A DNA stretch of 44,542 nt from Candidatus Chryseopegocella kryptomonas (lineage in GTDB: Bacteria; Bacteroidota; Ignavibacteria; Kryptoniales; Kryptoniaceae), in NCBI RefSeq assembly GCF_001536065.1, contig NZ_CZVW01000017.1:1-44542 (forward strand). The letters run 5' to 3'. A program made the translations under genes and the position numbers. The notes under the pieces were generated by a model, which was given only the letters and a program-made list of their open reading frames with translations, was not told where the DNA came from and ran no database searches. Each line of letters starts with the position of its first letter. Position 1 is the stretch's first letter. Positions 27,905 through 36,441 of the stretch are shown here, piece by piece.

Positions 27905-28510
27905 TTACTTTTCAATATCCTCCCCAAGGTAATATCTTACAAATCTTCTTATGACGATGTTCTCTCCAAATTTAGCAGCTGCTTCGTGAATTAAATCTCT
28001 TATCGTCTTGCCCTGATCTTTGATAAATGGTTGATCAAGCAAGCATACTTCCTCAAAGAACTTTTCAAGTTTGCCTTGCGCTATTTTTTCTGCAATCTCC
28101 TCGGGTTTACCTTCAGCAAGTGCCTGTTCTTTATAAATTTCAAATTCTTTTTTCACAACCTCTTCTGGAAGTTGTTCTCTGCTCACAACTTTTGGGTTCA
28201 TCGCCGTTATCTGCATTGCTATATCACGAGCTAACTGTTTGAACTCATCTGTTCTGGCGACGAAATCAGTTTCACAATTTATTTCAACAATTGCCCCAAC
28301 TCTTCCACCAGCGTGAATGTAAGCTTCAATTAATCCTTGTTTTGTCTCTCTATTTGCGTGTTTTTCAAGAACAGATGCGCCTTTCTTGCGGAGATATTCT
28401 ATAGCTTTTTCAATATCTCCATTTGTCTCCATAAGTGCTTTTTTGCAATCCATTACGCCAGCGCCCGTTTTCTCACGAAGTGTTTTTATTTGTTCAAGAG
28501 TTATTTCCAT
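27905..28510 (-). CDS. tsf: Translation elongation factor Ts
   Basis: EF-Ts exchanges GDP for GTP on EF-Tu. The N-terminal UBA-like region LEQIKTLREKTGAGVMDCKK is followed by GDIEKAIEYLRKKGA and the core domain NCETDFVARTDEFKQLA. The C terminus holds LLDQPFIKD and IVIRRFVRYYLGED. At 201 residues it is the short form that lacks the second core subdomain of E. coli EF-Ts, as in Thermus. It follows rpsB by 24 bases and ends just before a strong terminator. Confidence 0.96.
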   Translation of the reverse strand: MEITLEQIKTLREKTGAGVMDCKKALMETNGDIEKAIEYLRKKGASVLEKHANRETKQGLIEAYIHAGGRVGAIVEINCETDFVARTDEFKQLARDIAMQITAMNPKVVSREQLPEEVVKKEFEIYKEQALAEGKPEEIAEKIAQGKLEKFFEEVCLLDQPFIKDQGKTIRDLIHEAAAKFGENIVIRRFVRYYLGEDIEK

Positions 28511-28534
28511 TTTTACGACCTTTAAATTTTGTTT

Positions 28535-29257
28535 TTATTTTCTTTCAGCTTCAACTAATGATTTTTCAGATTCAAGAACTGCTTTTGCTTCAAGGATAGC
28601 ATCCGTGAAAACACGTGTTATAAGTTGAATTGATTTAATTGCATCATCGTTTGCTGGAATTGGGTAATCAACAAGGTCAGGGTCGCAATTTGTATCAAGC
28701 ATTGCGAAGACAGGTATATTTAATTTTCTTGCTTCGGATACAGCAATATGCTCTTTCTTTATATCAACGATGTAAACAGCTCCTGGAAGCGTCGTCATAT
28801 CTCTTATGCCACCAAGGATTTTCTGATACTTTTCTTTCTCACGCAAAATTTTCAATCTCTCTTTTTTCGTCAATTCATCAATCGTTCCATCTGCTTCCAT
28901 TTTTTCAATGTTTTGAAGCTTCTTAACACTTTTTCTTATAGTCACAAAATTCGTCAAAGTTCCACCAAGCCATCTTTCAATCACATACGGCATCCCAGCT
29001 CTTTCGGCTTCAGTTCTTATGATTTCCTTCGCTTGCTTTTTAGTTCCAACATAAAGAATTTGCTTCCCCTGCAAAACTATTTTCTTAACCTCTTCACAGG
29101 CGATGTCAAGATATTCTTGCGTCTTTTTCAAATCAATGATGTGAATGCCGTTCTTTTCCATAAAAATGAACGGCTTCATCTTTGGATTCCATCTGCGTGT
29201 TAAATGTCCAAAATGGACTCCCGCTTCAAGCAGTTGCTGAAGTTCTACTCTTGGCAT
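28535..29257 (-). CDS. rpsB: 30S ribosomal protein S2
   Basis: S2 of 240 residues with the start [21 protein letters not shown], then [50 protein letters not shown] and [27 protein letters not shown]2 binds the head-body junction of the 30S subunit late in assembly. A GGAGGAG ribosome-binding site lies at 29266-29272. Between this gene and rpsI lies a strongly structured RNA (29295-29384), probably its leader. S2 is known to repress its own rpsB-tsf mRNA in E. coli. Confidence 0.97.
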   Translation of the reverse strand: MPRVELQQLLEAGVHFGHLTRRWNPKMKPFIFMEKNGIHIIDLKKTQEYLDIACEEVKKIVLQGKQILYVGTKKQAKEIIRTEAERAGMPYVIERWLGGTLTNFVTIRKSVKKLQNIEKMEADGTIDELTKKERLKILREKEKYQKILGGIRDMTTLPGAVYIVDIKKEHIAVSEARKLNIPVFAMLDTNCDPDLVDYPIPANDDAIKSIQLITRVFTDAILEAKAVLESEKSLVEAERK

Positions 29258-29294
29258 AAAAATTTCTCCTCCGTTTTAGTTTTGGTTTAACCTC

Positions 29295-29384
29295 TACTCT
29301 CCTCACATCTTCGCAAGATTCGGGTTAAATGACCCGAACACCCTTGCGAAGATTATCCCGATTTTACACGGGACTCGGAGAGTA
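29295..29384 (-). promoter_or_regulatory. Candidate ribosomal-protein leader RNA of rpsB (three-way junction)
   Basis: The minus-strand RNA folds into an 8-bp closing stem (29295-29302 with 29377-29384) that encloses two hairpins. One has an 11-bp stem (29307-29317 with 29343-29353), topped by a 7-bp stem (29319-29325 with 29332-29338) and a 6-base loop. The other is a 5-bp stem (29356-29360 with 29369-29373) with an 8-base loop. There is no U run, so it is not a terminator. It ends 37 bases before the rpsB ATG. Only 15 bases separate it from the rpsI stop, so it is probably reached by read-through from rplM-rpsI or by a promoter inside rpsI. Confidence 0.75.
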
Positions 29385-29399
29385 TGTGTGATAGAAAAA

Positions 29400-29792
29400 T
29401 TATCTCTTTGAGAATTGGAATCTTTTTCTCGCTTTTGGTTGACCGTATTTCTTGCGTTCAACCATACGTGGATCTCTTGTCAAAAGTCCATATTGACGCA
29501 AAATTTTTCTATATGTCTCATCAACTTTTAAAAGAGCTCTTGCTATCCCAAGCCGAATTGCACCAGCTTGACCTGTTAAACCACCGCCTTCAACTCTCGC
29601 TATAACATCAAATTGCCCAAGTGTATTTGTCACAACGAATGGTTGAAGTATATCAACTCTGTGTGCTTCAATAGGGAAATAGTTTTCAAAATCTCTCTTA
29701 TTCACGGTGATTTTCCCAGTTCCCGGGATAAGTCGCACTCTTGCAACTGATGTTTTTCTTCTTCCAACCGCATCATATGAAATTACAGCCAT
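29400..29792 (-). CDS. rpsI: 30S ribosomal protein S9
   Basis: S9 of 130 residues: [20 protein letters not shown] at the start, [32 protein letters not shown] and the basic C terminus [17 protein letters not shown], which reaches the P-site tRNA in the ribosome. It follows rplM by 23 bases, the nearly universal rplM-rpsI pair. Confidence 0.97.
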   Translation of the reverse strand: MAVISYDAVGRRKTSVARVRLIPGTGKITVNKRDFENYFPIEAHRVDILQPFVVTNTLGQFDVIARVEGGGLTGQAGAIRLGIARALLKVDETYRKILRQYGLLTRDPRMVERKKYGQPKARKRFQFSKR

Positions 29793-29815
29793 TGTCGTTT
29801 AAGTCCAATTTTGTT

Positions 29816-30289
29816 TTACTTTAAAAGCAATTCTTCCGGAATTGGTTCAGGCTTTTGCGCTTGATGTGGATGGTTTGGACCAGCGTAAATTTTAAGTTTG
29901 CGAATTATTCTTCTCGCAAGGCGATTTTTGGGCAACATAAGTTTAACCGCATGCCAGAGAACCCATTCCGGCTTTCTCTTGAGAAGGTCTTTCAAACTTT
30001 CAAATTTTTCTCCACCCGGATACCCAGAGTGGCTGAAATATAATTTTTTCTCCTCTTTCTTTCCTGTGACTTTGATTTTTTCAGCGTTTATAACTACGAC
30101 AAAGTCCCCACAATCAACATGCGGTGAAAAAATGGGCTTATGCTTTCCTCTTAAAATTCTGGCTATGTTGCTTGCCAATCTACCAAGCGTTTGTCCTTCT
30201 GCATCAATCAGATACCATTTCCTCTGATTGAGAACTTCTTCTTTCTTTGGTGAATATGTCTTATTTGCAATTACATCAAGACGAGCCAT
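29816..30289 (-). CDS. rplM: 50S ribosomal protein L13
   Basis: L13, an early-assembly protein of the large subunit. The family blocks are [66 protein letters not shown] and [20 protein letters not shown]. At 157 residues it carries a short N-terminal extension and a Pro-rich C terminus beyond the minimal family size. It is the first gene of the rplM-rpsI-rpsB-tsf-pyrH-frr cluster. The 77 bases in front of it are AT-rich with no clear hairpin. Confidence 0.96.
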   Translation of the reverse strand: MARLDVIANKTYSPKKEEVLNQRKWYLIDAEGQTLGRLASNIARILRGKHKPIFSPHVDCGDFVVVINAEKIKVTGKKEEKKLYFSHSGYPGGEKFESLKDLLKRKPEWVLWHAVKLMLPKNRLARRIIRKLKIYAGPNHPHQAQKPEPIPEELLLK

Positions 30290-30366
30290 ATCAGGAAACC
30301 TGCCTTTAAATTTTCAATTTTTTGTTTGTAAAAATAACATTTTCGGCTTTAAAAAACAAATTTTTT

Positions 30367-31767
30367 TCACTCCCGCAATTTTCCAGCAATATAAACCAAA
30401 AGTGATGCTAAAAGCCCCGGAAACATCGGCTCAAGACCAAATGGATATGATGGCGTCCCATCTGATGATTTGAAAATATAACCAAGAACAAACGAAAGAA
30501 GCGAAAACAAAAAACCCGAAAGCATCGTCAGAAAAGCAACTCTTGGCGTCGGTGTCAAATTTTCAAAATATGTTGTGATGACAGGAATCAAAAGCCCCGG
30601 AATTGTCAATGTCCCAATTATATACCACAGGTCAACCACGGACGGAAAATATATCGCAAAAAGAATTGATGTTATCAAGGTTATCAAAAGTCCAATCCTT
30701 GTGTAAAAATTTATCTTTGCTTCGTTGTTATGTGTCTTTTTTAATTTCCAGATTATATCATTTCCAATCGTAACAGCAGATATAAATGTTAATGTGTTAA
30801 GTGTTGACATAATCGTTGCGAGCATCCCGATGTAAAATAAACCTTTGGCAACCTTTGGCAAAACAACTTCCGCAAGCGATGGATAAGCCATAATTGGTTG
30901 ATCAAGATTTGGTAAAATTGCTCTTGCGTAAAGACCAGCGGTCATAGTCATAAAATCAAAAATCATCCAAAATAAAATTGCTATTAAAATCCCATATTTT
31001 GCGGTCTTCCCATCTTTTGCTGCATAACATCGCTGATAAAATCCCGGATCAACGAGCGTCCATATCGCAATCAAAAACCATGCAATTATATATTGAATTG
31101 AATTTCCACCCGTTAAACTCAACGCTTGATCTGGCAGATTTGAAAGCAAAAAATCAATCCCACCAAATTTTGCACTCGCAAAAGGAATTATCAAACCGAA
31201 ACCAGCAAACATCAAAAAGAACTCAAAAATATCTGTGTAAACATCTGATCTAAATCCACCAGCGAAAAGATAACTTACGGATAAAATCGTGCTTAAAACT
31301 ATGCTCAATTTTAAATCAAGATTGAATATCATCTGGAATAAAACACCAAGCATCAAAAAGTAAGGTGCTGGCGTTACAAGGATTAATGTGAGAATCGTTC
31401 CGAGAAACGAGGTTTTTTTATCATAGACCTGTGCAAGACGATCTGGAATAGTGAAAAGTTTTGATTTGCGAACTTTCTCCGCAAGAAGAAAAGCAAACAA
31501 TGCTCCAAAGATGTAATAAGGTAACCCAAACACAAGCCACACCGAGATTCCATACTTGTATGTAAATTCTCCAACACCGAGAATTCCACCATACCAAGTT
31601 GAAACAAGCGTCGCAACAAACATCGGAAGCGTTATGCTTCTGCCAGCAAGGAGATACTCTTCAACTGCGTCATTATCTTTTTTCTTTGCTCTAAATCCAA
31701 TGAAAAGAACGCTCGCAAAGTAAAGAACTATTAAAATTATGTCCTCTATCGCAAGATTTGCTCTCAT
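30367..31767 (-). CDS. Sodium:solute symporter (SSS family), candidate thiamin transporter
   Basis: A 466-residue inner-membrane protein with about 12-13 hydrophobic segments and the SSS/PutP-like pattern. VEEYLLAGRSITLPMFVATL precedes STWYGGILGVGEFTYKYGIS in the first helices, and GLFYIGMLATIMSTLNTLTF lies in the sodium-site region. SSS proteins couple sodium influx to uptake of sugars, amino acids or vitamins. Its ATG overlaps the stop of thiamin pyrophosphokinase (ATGA), and the same direction holds a TPP-riboswitch-controlled TonB receptor. From this I infer thiamin or a precursor as the substrate. The membrane family is clear, the substrate is inference. Confidence 0.85.
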   Translation of the reverse strand: MRANLAIEDIILIVLYFASVLFIGFRAKKKDNDAVEEYLLAGRSITLPMFVATLVSTWYGGILGVGEFTYKYGISVWLVFGLPYYIFGALFAFLLAEKVRKSKLFTIPDRLAQVYDKKTSFLGTILTLILVTPAPYFLMLGVLFQMIFNLDLKLSIVLSTILSVSYLFAGGFRSDVYTDIFEFFLMFAGFGLIIPFASAKFGGIDFLLSNLPDQALSLTGGNSIQYIIAWFLIAIWTLVDPGFYQRCYAAKDGKTAKYGILIAILFWMIFDFMTMTAGLYARAILPNLDQPIMAYPSLAEVVLPKVAKGLFYIGMLATIMSTLNTLTFISAVTIGNDIIWKLKKTHNNEAKINFYTRIGLLITLITSILFAIYFPSVVDLWYIIGTLTIPGLLIPVITTYFENLTPTPRVAFLTMLSGFLFSLLSFVLGYIFKSSDGTPSYPFGLEPMFPGLLASLLVYIAGKLRE

Positions 31768-32402
31768 AATTCAGGCGAAGTTATTTTTCTAATCACAAAC
31801 AATCCACCTCTTTTAATTTCAATTGAAACTCGTTTTCCCATTGCAACATTGCTCACACCTCTACCGCTGAAAATTAATGTCTCGTTGTTAAGTTTAAATT
31901 TCAAACCTTTCGTTTTGACTCCATCTGCTTTTAATCCAAGCGGTATGAGTGAAATTGAATCACCTTTGTTTGTTTTAAAAGTTATTTTATCTTTCGTGAA
32001 AAATATCTCCATTGTTTCGTCAATAATTTTCAACTTTGCTTTTGCATAGAAATTTACAAGCACACTTAAATTCCCAAGGTTATGGTCAATTCTGTCGCCA
32101 ATTGCGGAGGCAATATCAATTTGAGTAAATCCCCGAGATAAAAGAAACTTTACGGATTTTTCTATATCAGTGCTATCTTGATCTGTGTCGTGAATTATCT
32201 TGACATTTTTACGCTCAAAAAATTTTTTAACATCCTGCTTTATTGAATCAAGATCGCCGATGATAAAATCGGGCAAAATTCTGAATTTGAATGCTATGTT
32301 TGCACCACCATCGGCACAAGCGATCGCATCATAATTTTTGATGATACTTCGCAAAAATTTCGCTTTCGGGACATTGCCATTGCAGATTAAAAGAGATTTC
32401 AA
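31764..32402 (-). CDS. thiN: Thiamin pyrophosphokinase
   Basis: This enzyme transfers pyrophosphate from ATP to thiamin to give TPP, so it serves salvage of the imported vitamin. The 212-residue protein has AIACADGGANIAFKF, FIIGDLDSIKQDV, the acidic motif HDTDQDSTDIEKSVKFLLSR and AIGDRIDHNLGNLSVL in the family order. The C-terminal beta domain holds LIPLGLKADGVKTKGLKF and IFSGRGVSNVAMGKRVSIEI. The start is a TTG at 32402 with a GAGG site about 5 bases upstream; there is no nearby ATG that keeps the N-terminal strand. It overlaps the SSS symporter by four bases and follows the TonB receptor behind a terminator. Confidence 0.93.
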   Translation of the reverse strand: MKSLLICNGNVPKAKFLRSIIKNYDAIACADGGANIAFKFRILPDFIIGDLDSIKQDVKKFFERKNVKIIHDTDQDSTDIEKSVKFLLSRGFTQIDIASAIGDRIDHNLGNLSVLVNFYAKAKLKIIDETMEIFFTKDKITFKTNKGDSISLIPLGLKADGVKTKGLKFKLNNETLIFSGRGVSNVAMGKRVSIEIKRGGLFVIRKITSPEL

Positions 32403-32435
32403 GACGACCTCAATTTTCTGGAAAATCGTGGGAAA

Positions 32436-32462
32436 AAGAAGGGGGTGAAATCAATCACCCCC
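32436..32462 (-). terminator. Rho-independent terminator after the TonB-dependent receptor
   Basis: An 8-bp GC-rich stem (32441-32448 with 32455-32462), a 6-base loop, and on the minus strand a tail of mostly T. It lies 8 bases after the receptor stop and about 38 bases before the thiN start, so thiN and the symporter depend on partial read-through or on their own promoter. Confidence 0.8.
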
Positions 32463-32470
32463 TATATAAT

Positions 32471-34990
32471 TTAAAGGTCAAACCCAATACTTACAAAGTA
32501 ATTTCTCTCTGCACCAGGATAAAAATCATCCCCAACTCCAGAACCAGCATAAAGTGCGTTGAAGAGATTATTTACCTGCAACTTCAACTCAATGTTTTTC
32601 AAGCCCAGAATCTTTTCAAATCTATATGCAATGGTTAGATCAAAAACAGTATAAGCATCAACTTTTCTATCTTTCCTTGCGACATTGTTTGATGGGACGA
32701 GATTAAAATTATCTGTGTAAAATTCACCAACATATTTCCCGAGAAGTGAAATCAAAAATCCATAATTTCTATAACTTACCCTCGCCGAGCCAATGTAATC
32801 TGGAAATCCTGCAATCTTCTTCCCATCAAGCGAAATTCTCTGCGGAGTTGAATAACTTTCTCCTGTATATGGATTTTTCCAGACATATTCACCGTGTTTG
32901 ACTATTCTGTTTCTGCTTATCGTTGCATTTCCAGTGAATTCAAGTCCATTTATTAACAAATTTTTAATCTCCGCTGTTAATTCAACTCCAAGATGTCTTG
33001 TTCTTTCAGCATTTCCAATGATTGGATCACCGAAGATATTTAATTGTCCGCTTTTGACGAGTTCATTTCTAAAGTCCATATAATAAAAGTTCGCTGTGAA
33101 TTTGTAATCATCGCTAAAATATCCAGCGCCAAGTTCAAGGTCAAAAAGACGCTCTGGTTTTACAAGTGGCTTCGTGAAATCAAAAGTTCCATCTGGTTTA
33201 ACTTCAAAATTCGGTCTTTTCCCCCATGGATACCAATGTCCATCGCTTGCATCGTATAAATCTCTTCTGCTTGGCTCACGATTTGTGATTGAGAAACTTC
33301 CAAATATGTTTATGTTCTGCGTTAAATCATAACTTATCCCAATTTTTGGATTCAAAAAGTAATACGGCACTGAAAATTCATTGCTTACCCATTTACCAGT
33401 GTCATAGTCATAAAATTCTTTCTCATCGTAAACCCTGTATCTGTTATAAACAAACTGCAAACTTGCCATCAATCTTAAATTTTGTTTCAGACGCCAGAAT
33501 TCGTGGATATAAAACGAAATAATATCTTTTGCGCCCTTATACTCATAAAATCTGTAATCACTTGGCAAACCTTTTGGCAGGTTTTGAGCCCAGACGATTT
33601 TGCCCCAATGAAATCCTCTATGGATTCTGAATTCAGCCCCAATCGTTAGTTCGCCATTTTGATGTTTGAGGGTTAATCTCGGTAGCCATCCATACTGGTT
33701 TAGGTCAATGAAATATCTTGCGATTGCTTCGCCAGGGTTTTCAGATGGAATAGCAAAGTTAAATTTTTCTGCATATGGCTTTGATAAACGAAAATAAACT
33801 GTATCTCCCCAAGAAGCATCCATATCCCAGAAACCAACACCACGAATATAAAACAAAGTATTGTTAAGTGTTAGGTTCTCTCCAAATCTCCATTCGTGCA
33901 AAAGTTCATAATGTGGCTGACTGAAATTTTCAATCTCATCATCTCTTGTCGTCACATCCATATAGTTCAGGTTTGCTCTTCTTTTTGTTTTGTCTTTCAC
34001 CCATTCCTTTGGAATTCCACGATATACGAGGTGATCTTCAAACGGACCACCGTAGAGATTTATCTGCGTCGTCATATTGTCGTCGTATCTAATTGCACTG
34101 AAAAAGTATGATGGGAATTTAGCCCATGATTTTTCTCTATAACCGTCTGTTGCTATGTATGAGAGACGGCTGTAAAGTGAATATCTGTTTGCGATCAAGC
34201 CAGAATTGATTGCTATGGAATGTTTTTTTGTGTTGTAACTTCCGTAACCTGTAAAAAGTGAAATTTTTGGTTCAAGTGAAAAGTTTGAAGTTATGATGTT
34301 AACAGAACCACCGATAGCGGGAGGTCCGTAGAATGCACTTCCAGCGCCCCGTTGAATTTGCACAGCGTTGGAACTTGCAAGAAGGTCGGGCATATCAAGC
34401 CAGTAAACGCCGTGATCCTCTGGATCATTTTGAGGTATTCCATTTACAAGAACAGAAATTCGCCTTTGATCAAATCCACGAATGTTTAAGTAATTATATC
34501 CAATTCCGTTTCCAGACCATGAATATGATAAAACCGAGGGGAGTTCAGAAAGTAGGATTGGGACATCTTGGGTTGTGTAAAAATCTTTTATCTGCTGTTT
34601 ATCAAGATTTGAAAAGACAACAGGTGATTCTCTTTCACTTGCAATAAGTGCAGTTACAACGATTGTTTGTGAAGGCAAAGCAGTCGGTTTGAGATAGAAA
34701 TTCAAATTTATTTCTTCACCCGGGCTTAAATCAATTTGTTTTTTTTGCTTTTCATAACCAACAAAGCTTGCTACAACATTTATTTTTCCAGCTGGGACAT
34801 TGTTTATCTCAAAATATCCATTTTGATCAGTCGCTGAGCCAAGTTTTAAATTTTCTATATAAACATTCGTCCCCGGAAGCGGTTTATCTGTTTCTGCGTC
34901 AAAAACATAACCTTTGATTTTGCTTTGTGAGAGCAAATTTAAGAATAGAATTGAAACAAGCGATAGAGTCAAAACTAATTTTTTAAGCAT
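32471..34990 (-). CDS. TonB-dependent outer-membrane receptor, probably for thiamin
   Basis: An 839-residue protein. A signal peptide (residues 1-22) is followed by a carboxypeptidase-D-like beta domain (about 25-100, GYVFDAETDKPLPGTNVYIE). A possible TonB box is QTIVVTA near 107. The plug domain then shows YLNIRGFDQRRISVLVNGIP and IQRGAGSAFYGPPAIGGSVN, and the rest is a long beta-barrel ending in an aromatic-rich strand (NYFVSIGFDL). Such receptors import scarce nutrients through the outer membrane using the energised TonB-ExbBD system. A GGAGG site lies at 34998-35003. The TPP riboswitch with terminator in its leader strongly suggests thiamin or a thiamin precursor as the ligand. Confidence 0.95.
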   Translation of the reverse strand: MLKKLVLTLSLVSILFLNLLSQSKIKGYVFDAETDKPLPGTNVYIENLKLGSATDQNGYFEINNVPAGKINVVASFVGYEKQKKQIDLSPGEEINLNFYLKPTALPSQTIVVTALIASERESPVVFSNLDKQQIKDFYTTQDVPILLSELPSVLSYSWSGNGIGYNYLNIRGFDQRRISVLVNGIPQNDPEDHGVYWLDMPDLLASSNAVQIQRGAGSAFYGPPAIGGSVNIITSNFSLEPKISLFTGYGSYNTKKHSIAINSGLIANRYSLYSRLSYIATDGYREKSWAKFPSYFFSAIRYDDNMTTQINLYGGPFEDHLVYRGIPKEWVKDKTKRRANLNYMDVTTRDDEIENFSQPHYELLHEWRFGENLTLNNTLFYIRGVGFWDMDASWGDTVYFRLSKPYAEKFNFAIPSENPGEAIARYFIDLNQYGWLPRLTLKHQNGELTIGAEFRIHRGFHWGKIVWAQNLPKGLPSDYRFYEYKGAKDIISFYIHEFWRLKQNLRLMASLQFVYNRYRVYDEKEFYDYDTGKWVSNEFSVPYYFLNPKIGISYDLTQNINIFGSFSITNREPSRRDLYDASDGHWYPWGKRPNFEVKPDGTFDFTKPLVKPERLFDLELGAGYFSDDYKFTANFYYMDFRNELVKSGQLNIFGDPIIGNAERTRHLGVELTAEIKNLLINGLEFTGNATISRNRIVKHGEYVWKNPYTGESYSTPQRISLDGKKIAGFPDYIGSARVSYRNYGFLISLLGKYVGEFYTDNFNLVPSNNVARKDRKVDAYTVFDLTIAYRFEKILGLKNIELKLQVNNLFNALYAGSGVGDDFYPGAERNYFVSIGFDL

Positions 34991-35032
34991 GTTTTTACCT
35001 CCGTTTTTTATTTTTTGGGATTGAGATTCAAG

Positions 35033-35060
35033 CCCGTGGGGGTGAGGGAAGGTCGGGAGG
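35033..35060 (-). promoter_or_regulatory. Candidate anti-aptamer segment downstream of the TPP-riboswitch terminator
   Basis: In the minus-strand RNA this segment, between the terminator and the ribosome-binding site, is complementary in order to the 5' half of the aptamer. The pairs are 12 bp perfect (35033-35044 with 35221-35232), a 4-bp block, and 8 bp perfect (35053-35060 with 35201-35208). It would compete with P1 and the neighbouring aptamer helices. Confidence 0.5.
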
Positions 35061-35074
35061 GATTAAGAAGAGAA

Positions 35075-35123
35075 CAAAAAAGCCGTTTTTCCACAGAGAA
35101 ATCAGCATAGGGAAAAACGGCTT
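35075..35123 (-). terminator. Intrinsic terminator of the TPP riboswitch expression platform
   Basis: A 13-bp stem (35080-35092 with 35111-35123) followed on the minus strand by a run of T. Its 5' arm can instead pair with the 3' side of the aptamer (35148-35156), giving a classic antiterminator. With TPP bound, P1 holds that aptamer strand and the terminator forms, which lowers receptor expression. Confidence 0.85.
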
Positions 35124-35143
35124 AACAGAAATTCTGTAGTCGC

Positions 35144-35235
<92 letters not shown>

Positions 35236-35298
35236 CAAAAAGTTAAAGAACGAAATTTTGCATTTAAAATTTAACGCCCGTGAGATTAAAAAACAAAT

Positions 35299-36363
35299 TT
35301 ACCATTCAATCGTTTCACCGTGCTTGAAAACTTTGAAGTTCTCTTTATCAAGTTTTAAACTGTCAACATAACTTAACAATTTTTTCGGTGGCTCATCACA
35401 TTTCTCATCTGAAAGATCAAATGTTCCCCAGTGCATTGCGCAGAAAATTTTGCCACGCAAATCAAGATAGGCTTTTACCGCTTCATCTGGATTCATATGA
35501 ACAGGTCTCATCATCTCAGCTGGCTCGTATGCACCTATTGGAAGGCAGACAACATCAATTGGACCAAATACATCGCCGATCAATTTGAAACCAAAGAAAT
35601 ATCCCGTATCACCCGCAAAATAAAATTTTTTGGTCCCGATTATCACATATCCACCCCAAAGTGTCTCATTTGAATCGTTTATCCAACGACCGGAGAAATG
35701 TTGCGTCGGCGTAAAAATTATCCGCAAACCTTTAAATTCAACCTCATCCCACCAATCAAGTTCAACCGTATTTTCGCCAAGTCCTTCTCGTTCAAGAAGT
35801 TTTTTAACTTTCAACGGAACAAAAATTTTTACATCGGGATTCAAAGTGTGTATCTTTTTCAGCGTCGTTATATCAAGATGGTCATAGTGATTGTGTGAAA
35901 TTATGATGAAGTCAATTTTTGGAAGATTTTCAATTTCAAAGGGCGGAGGCGTATATCTTTTTGAGCCAATTTTATTCCCGAAAGGACCTGCCTTAGCACT
36001 GAAAATTGGGTCAGTTATGAAATTAACACCATCCATCTGGACAAGAAAAGTTGAGTGTCCAATCCAAGTTATCTTGTTTGATGGATTTCTTTTATCGTAA
36101 ATTCTCCTGTCAAATTTATCAAATTCAAATTTACACATCCTTCTTTCATCTCCGCCACCGAATAACATCTCAAAAATTCTTTTCACTATGAATGGAAATG
36201 CCACAGAGAATTTCCCACGTTTGAAATTTGGATCAAGGTTGTAAAACTTCCCGTTTATGTTTATGCTTCCGTATTCGGTTTTTAAACGATTTATTTTATT
36301 TTCGTCTATGCTAAAGATTCCAAGCAATATCGGGAAAATTGCAGTAATTAGCATCATCTTCAT
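35299..36363 (-). CDS. MBL-fold metal-dependent hydrolase, NAPE-PLD-like
   Basis: A protein of about 354 residues with an N-terminal hydrophobic signal or anchor (MKMMLITAIFPILLGIFSI). The metallo-beta-lactamase metal motif is IISHNHYDHLD. It is preceded by TWIGHSTFLVQMDGVNFITD and followed by TPTQHFSGR, YFAGDTGYF and FCAMHWGTFDLSDE, all features of the NAPE-phospholipase D/RomA-type branch. These enzymes hydrolyse phosphodiesters such as N-acylphosphatidylethanolamine; the bacterial substrate is unknown. I chose the ATG at 36363, at the start of the signal segment; a TTG at 36426 would add 21 polar residues. It is divergent from the UbiA fusion gene and runs toward the TPP riboswitch. Confidence 0.85.
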   Translation of the reverse strand: MKMMLITAIFPILLGIFSIDENKINRLKTEYGSININGKFYNLDPNFKRGKFSVAFPFIVKRIFEMLFGGGDERRMCKFEFDKFDRRIYDKRNPSNKITWIGHSTFLVQMDGVNFITDPIFSAKAGPFGNKIGSKRYTPPPFEIENLPKIDFIIISHNHYDHLDITTLKKIHTLNPDVKIFVPLKVKKLLEREGLGENTVELDWWDEVEFKGLRIIFTPTQHFSGRWINDSNETLWGGYVIIGTKKFYFAGDTGYFFGFKLIGDVFGPIDVVCLPIGAYEPAEMMRPVHMNPDEAVKAYLDLRGKIFCAMHWGTFDLSDEKCDEPPKKLLSYVDSLKLDKENFKVFKHGETIEW

Positions 36364-36441
36364 CTTGTTTTTTGTTGGTTGTTTTATTTTTGAGACATTG
36401 CTAAATTTAAATGAGTTCCCAAACAAAATATCAAGCCCGAT

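Noticed and set aside
35125-35137. Short inverted repeat just 5' of the terminator in the riboswitch leader
   Set aside because: Only four stable pairs after allowing a loop; probably a spacer between aptamer and terminator.
35236-35298. Promoter for the riboswitch transcript (TTGTTT, 17-base spacer, TAAATT on the minus strand)
   Set aside because: Matches are weak and the region is AT-rich, so it remains only a guess.
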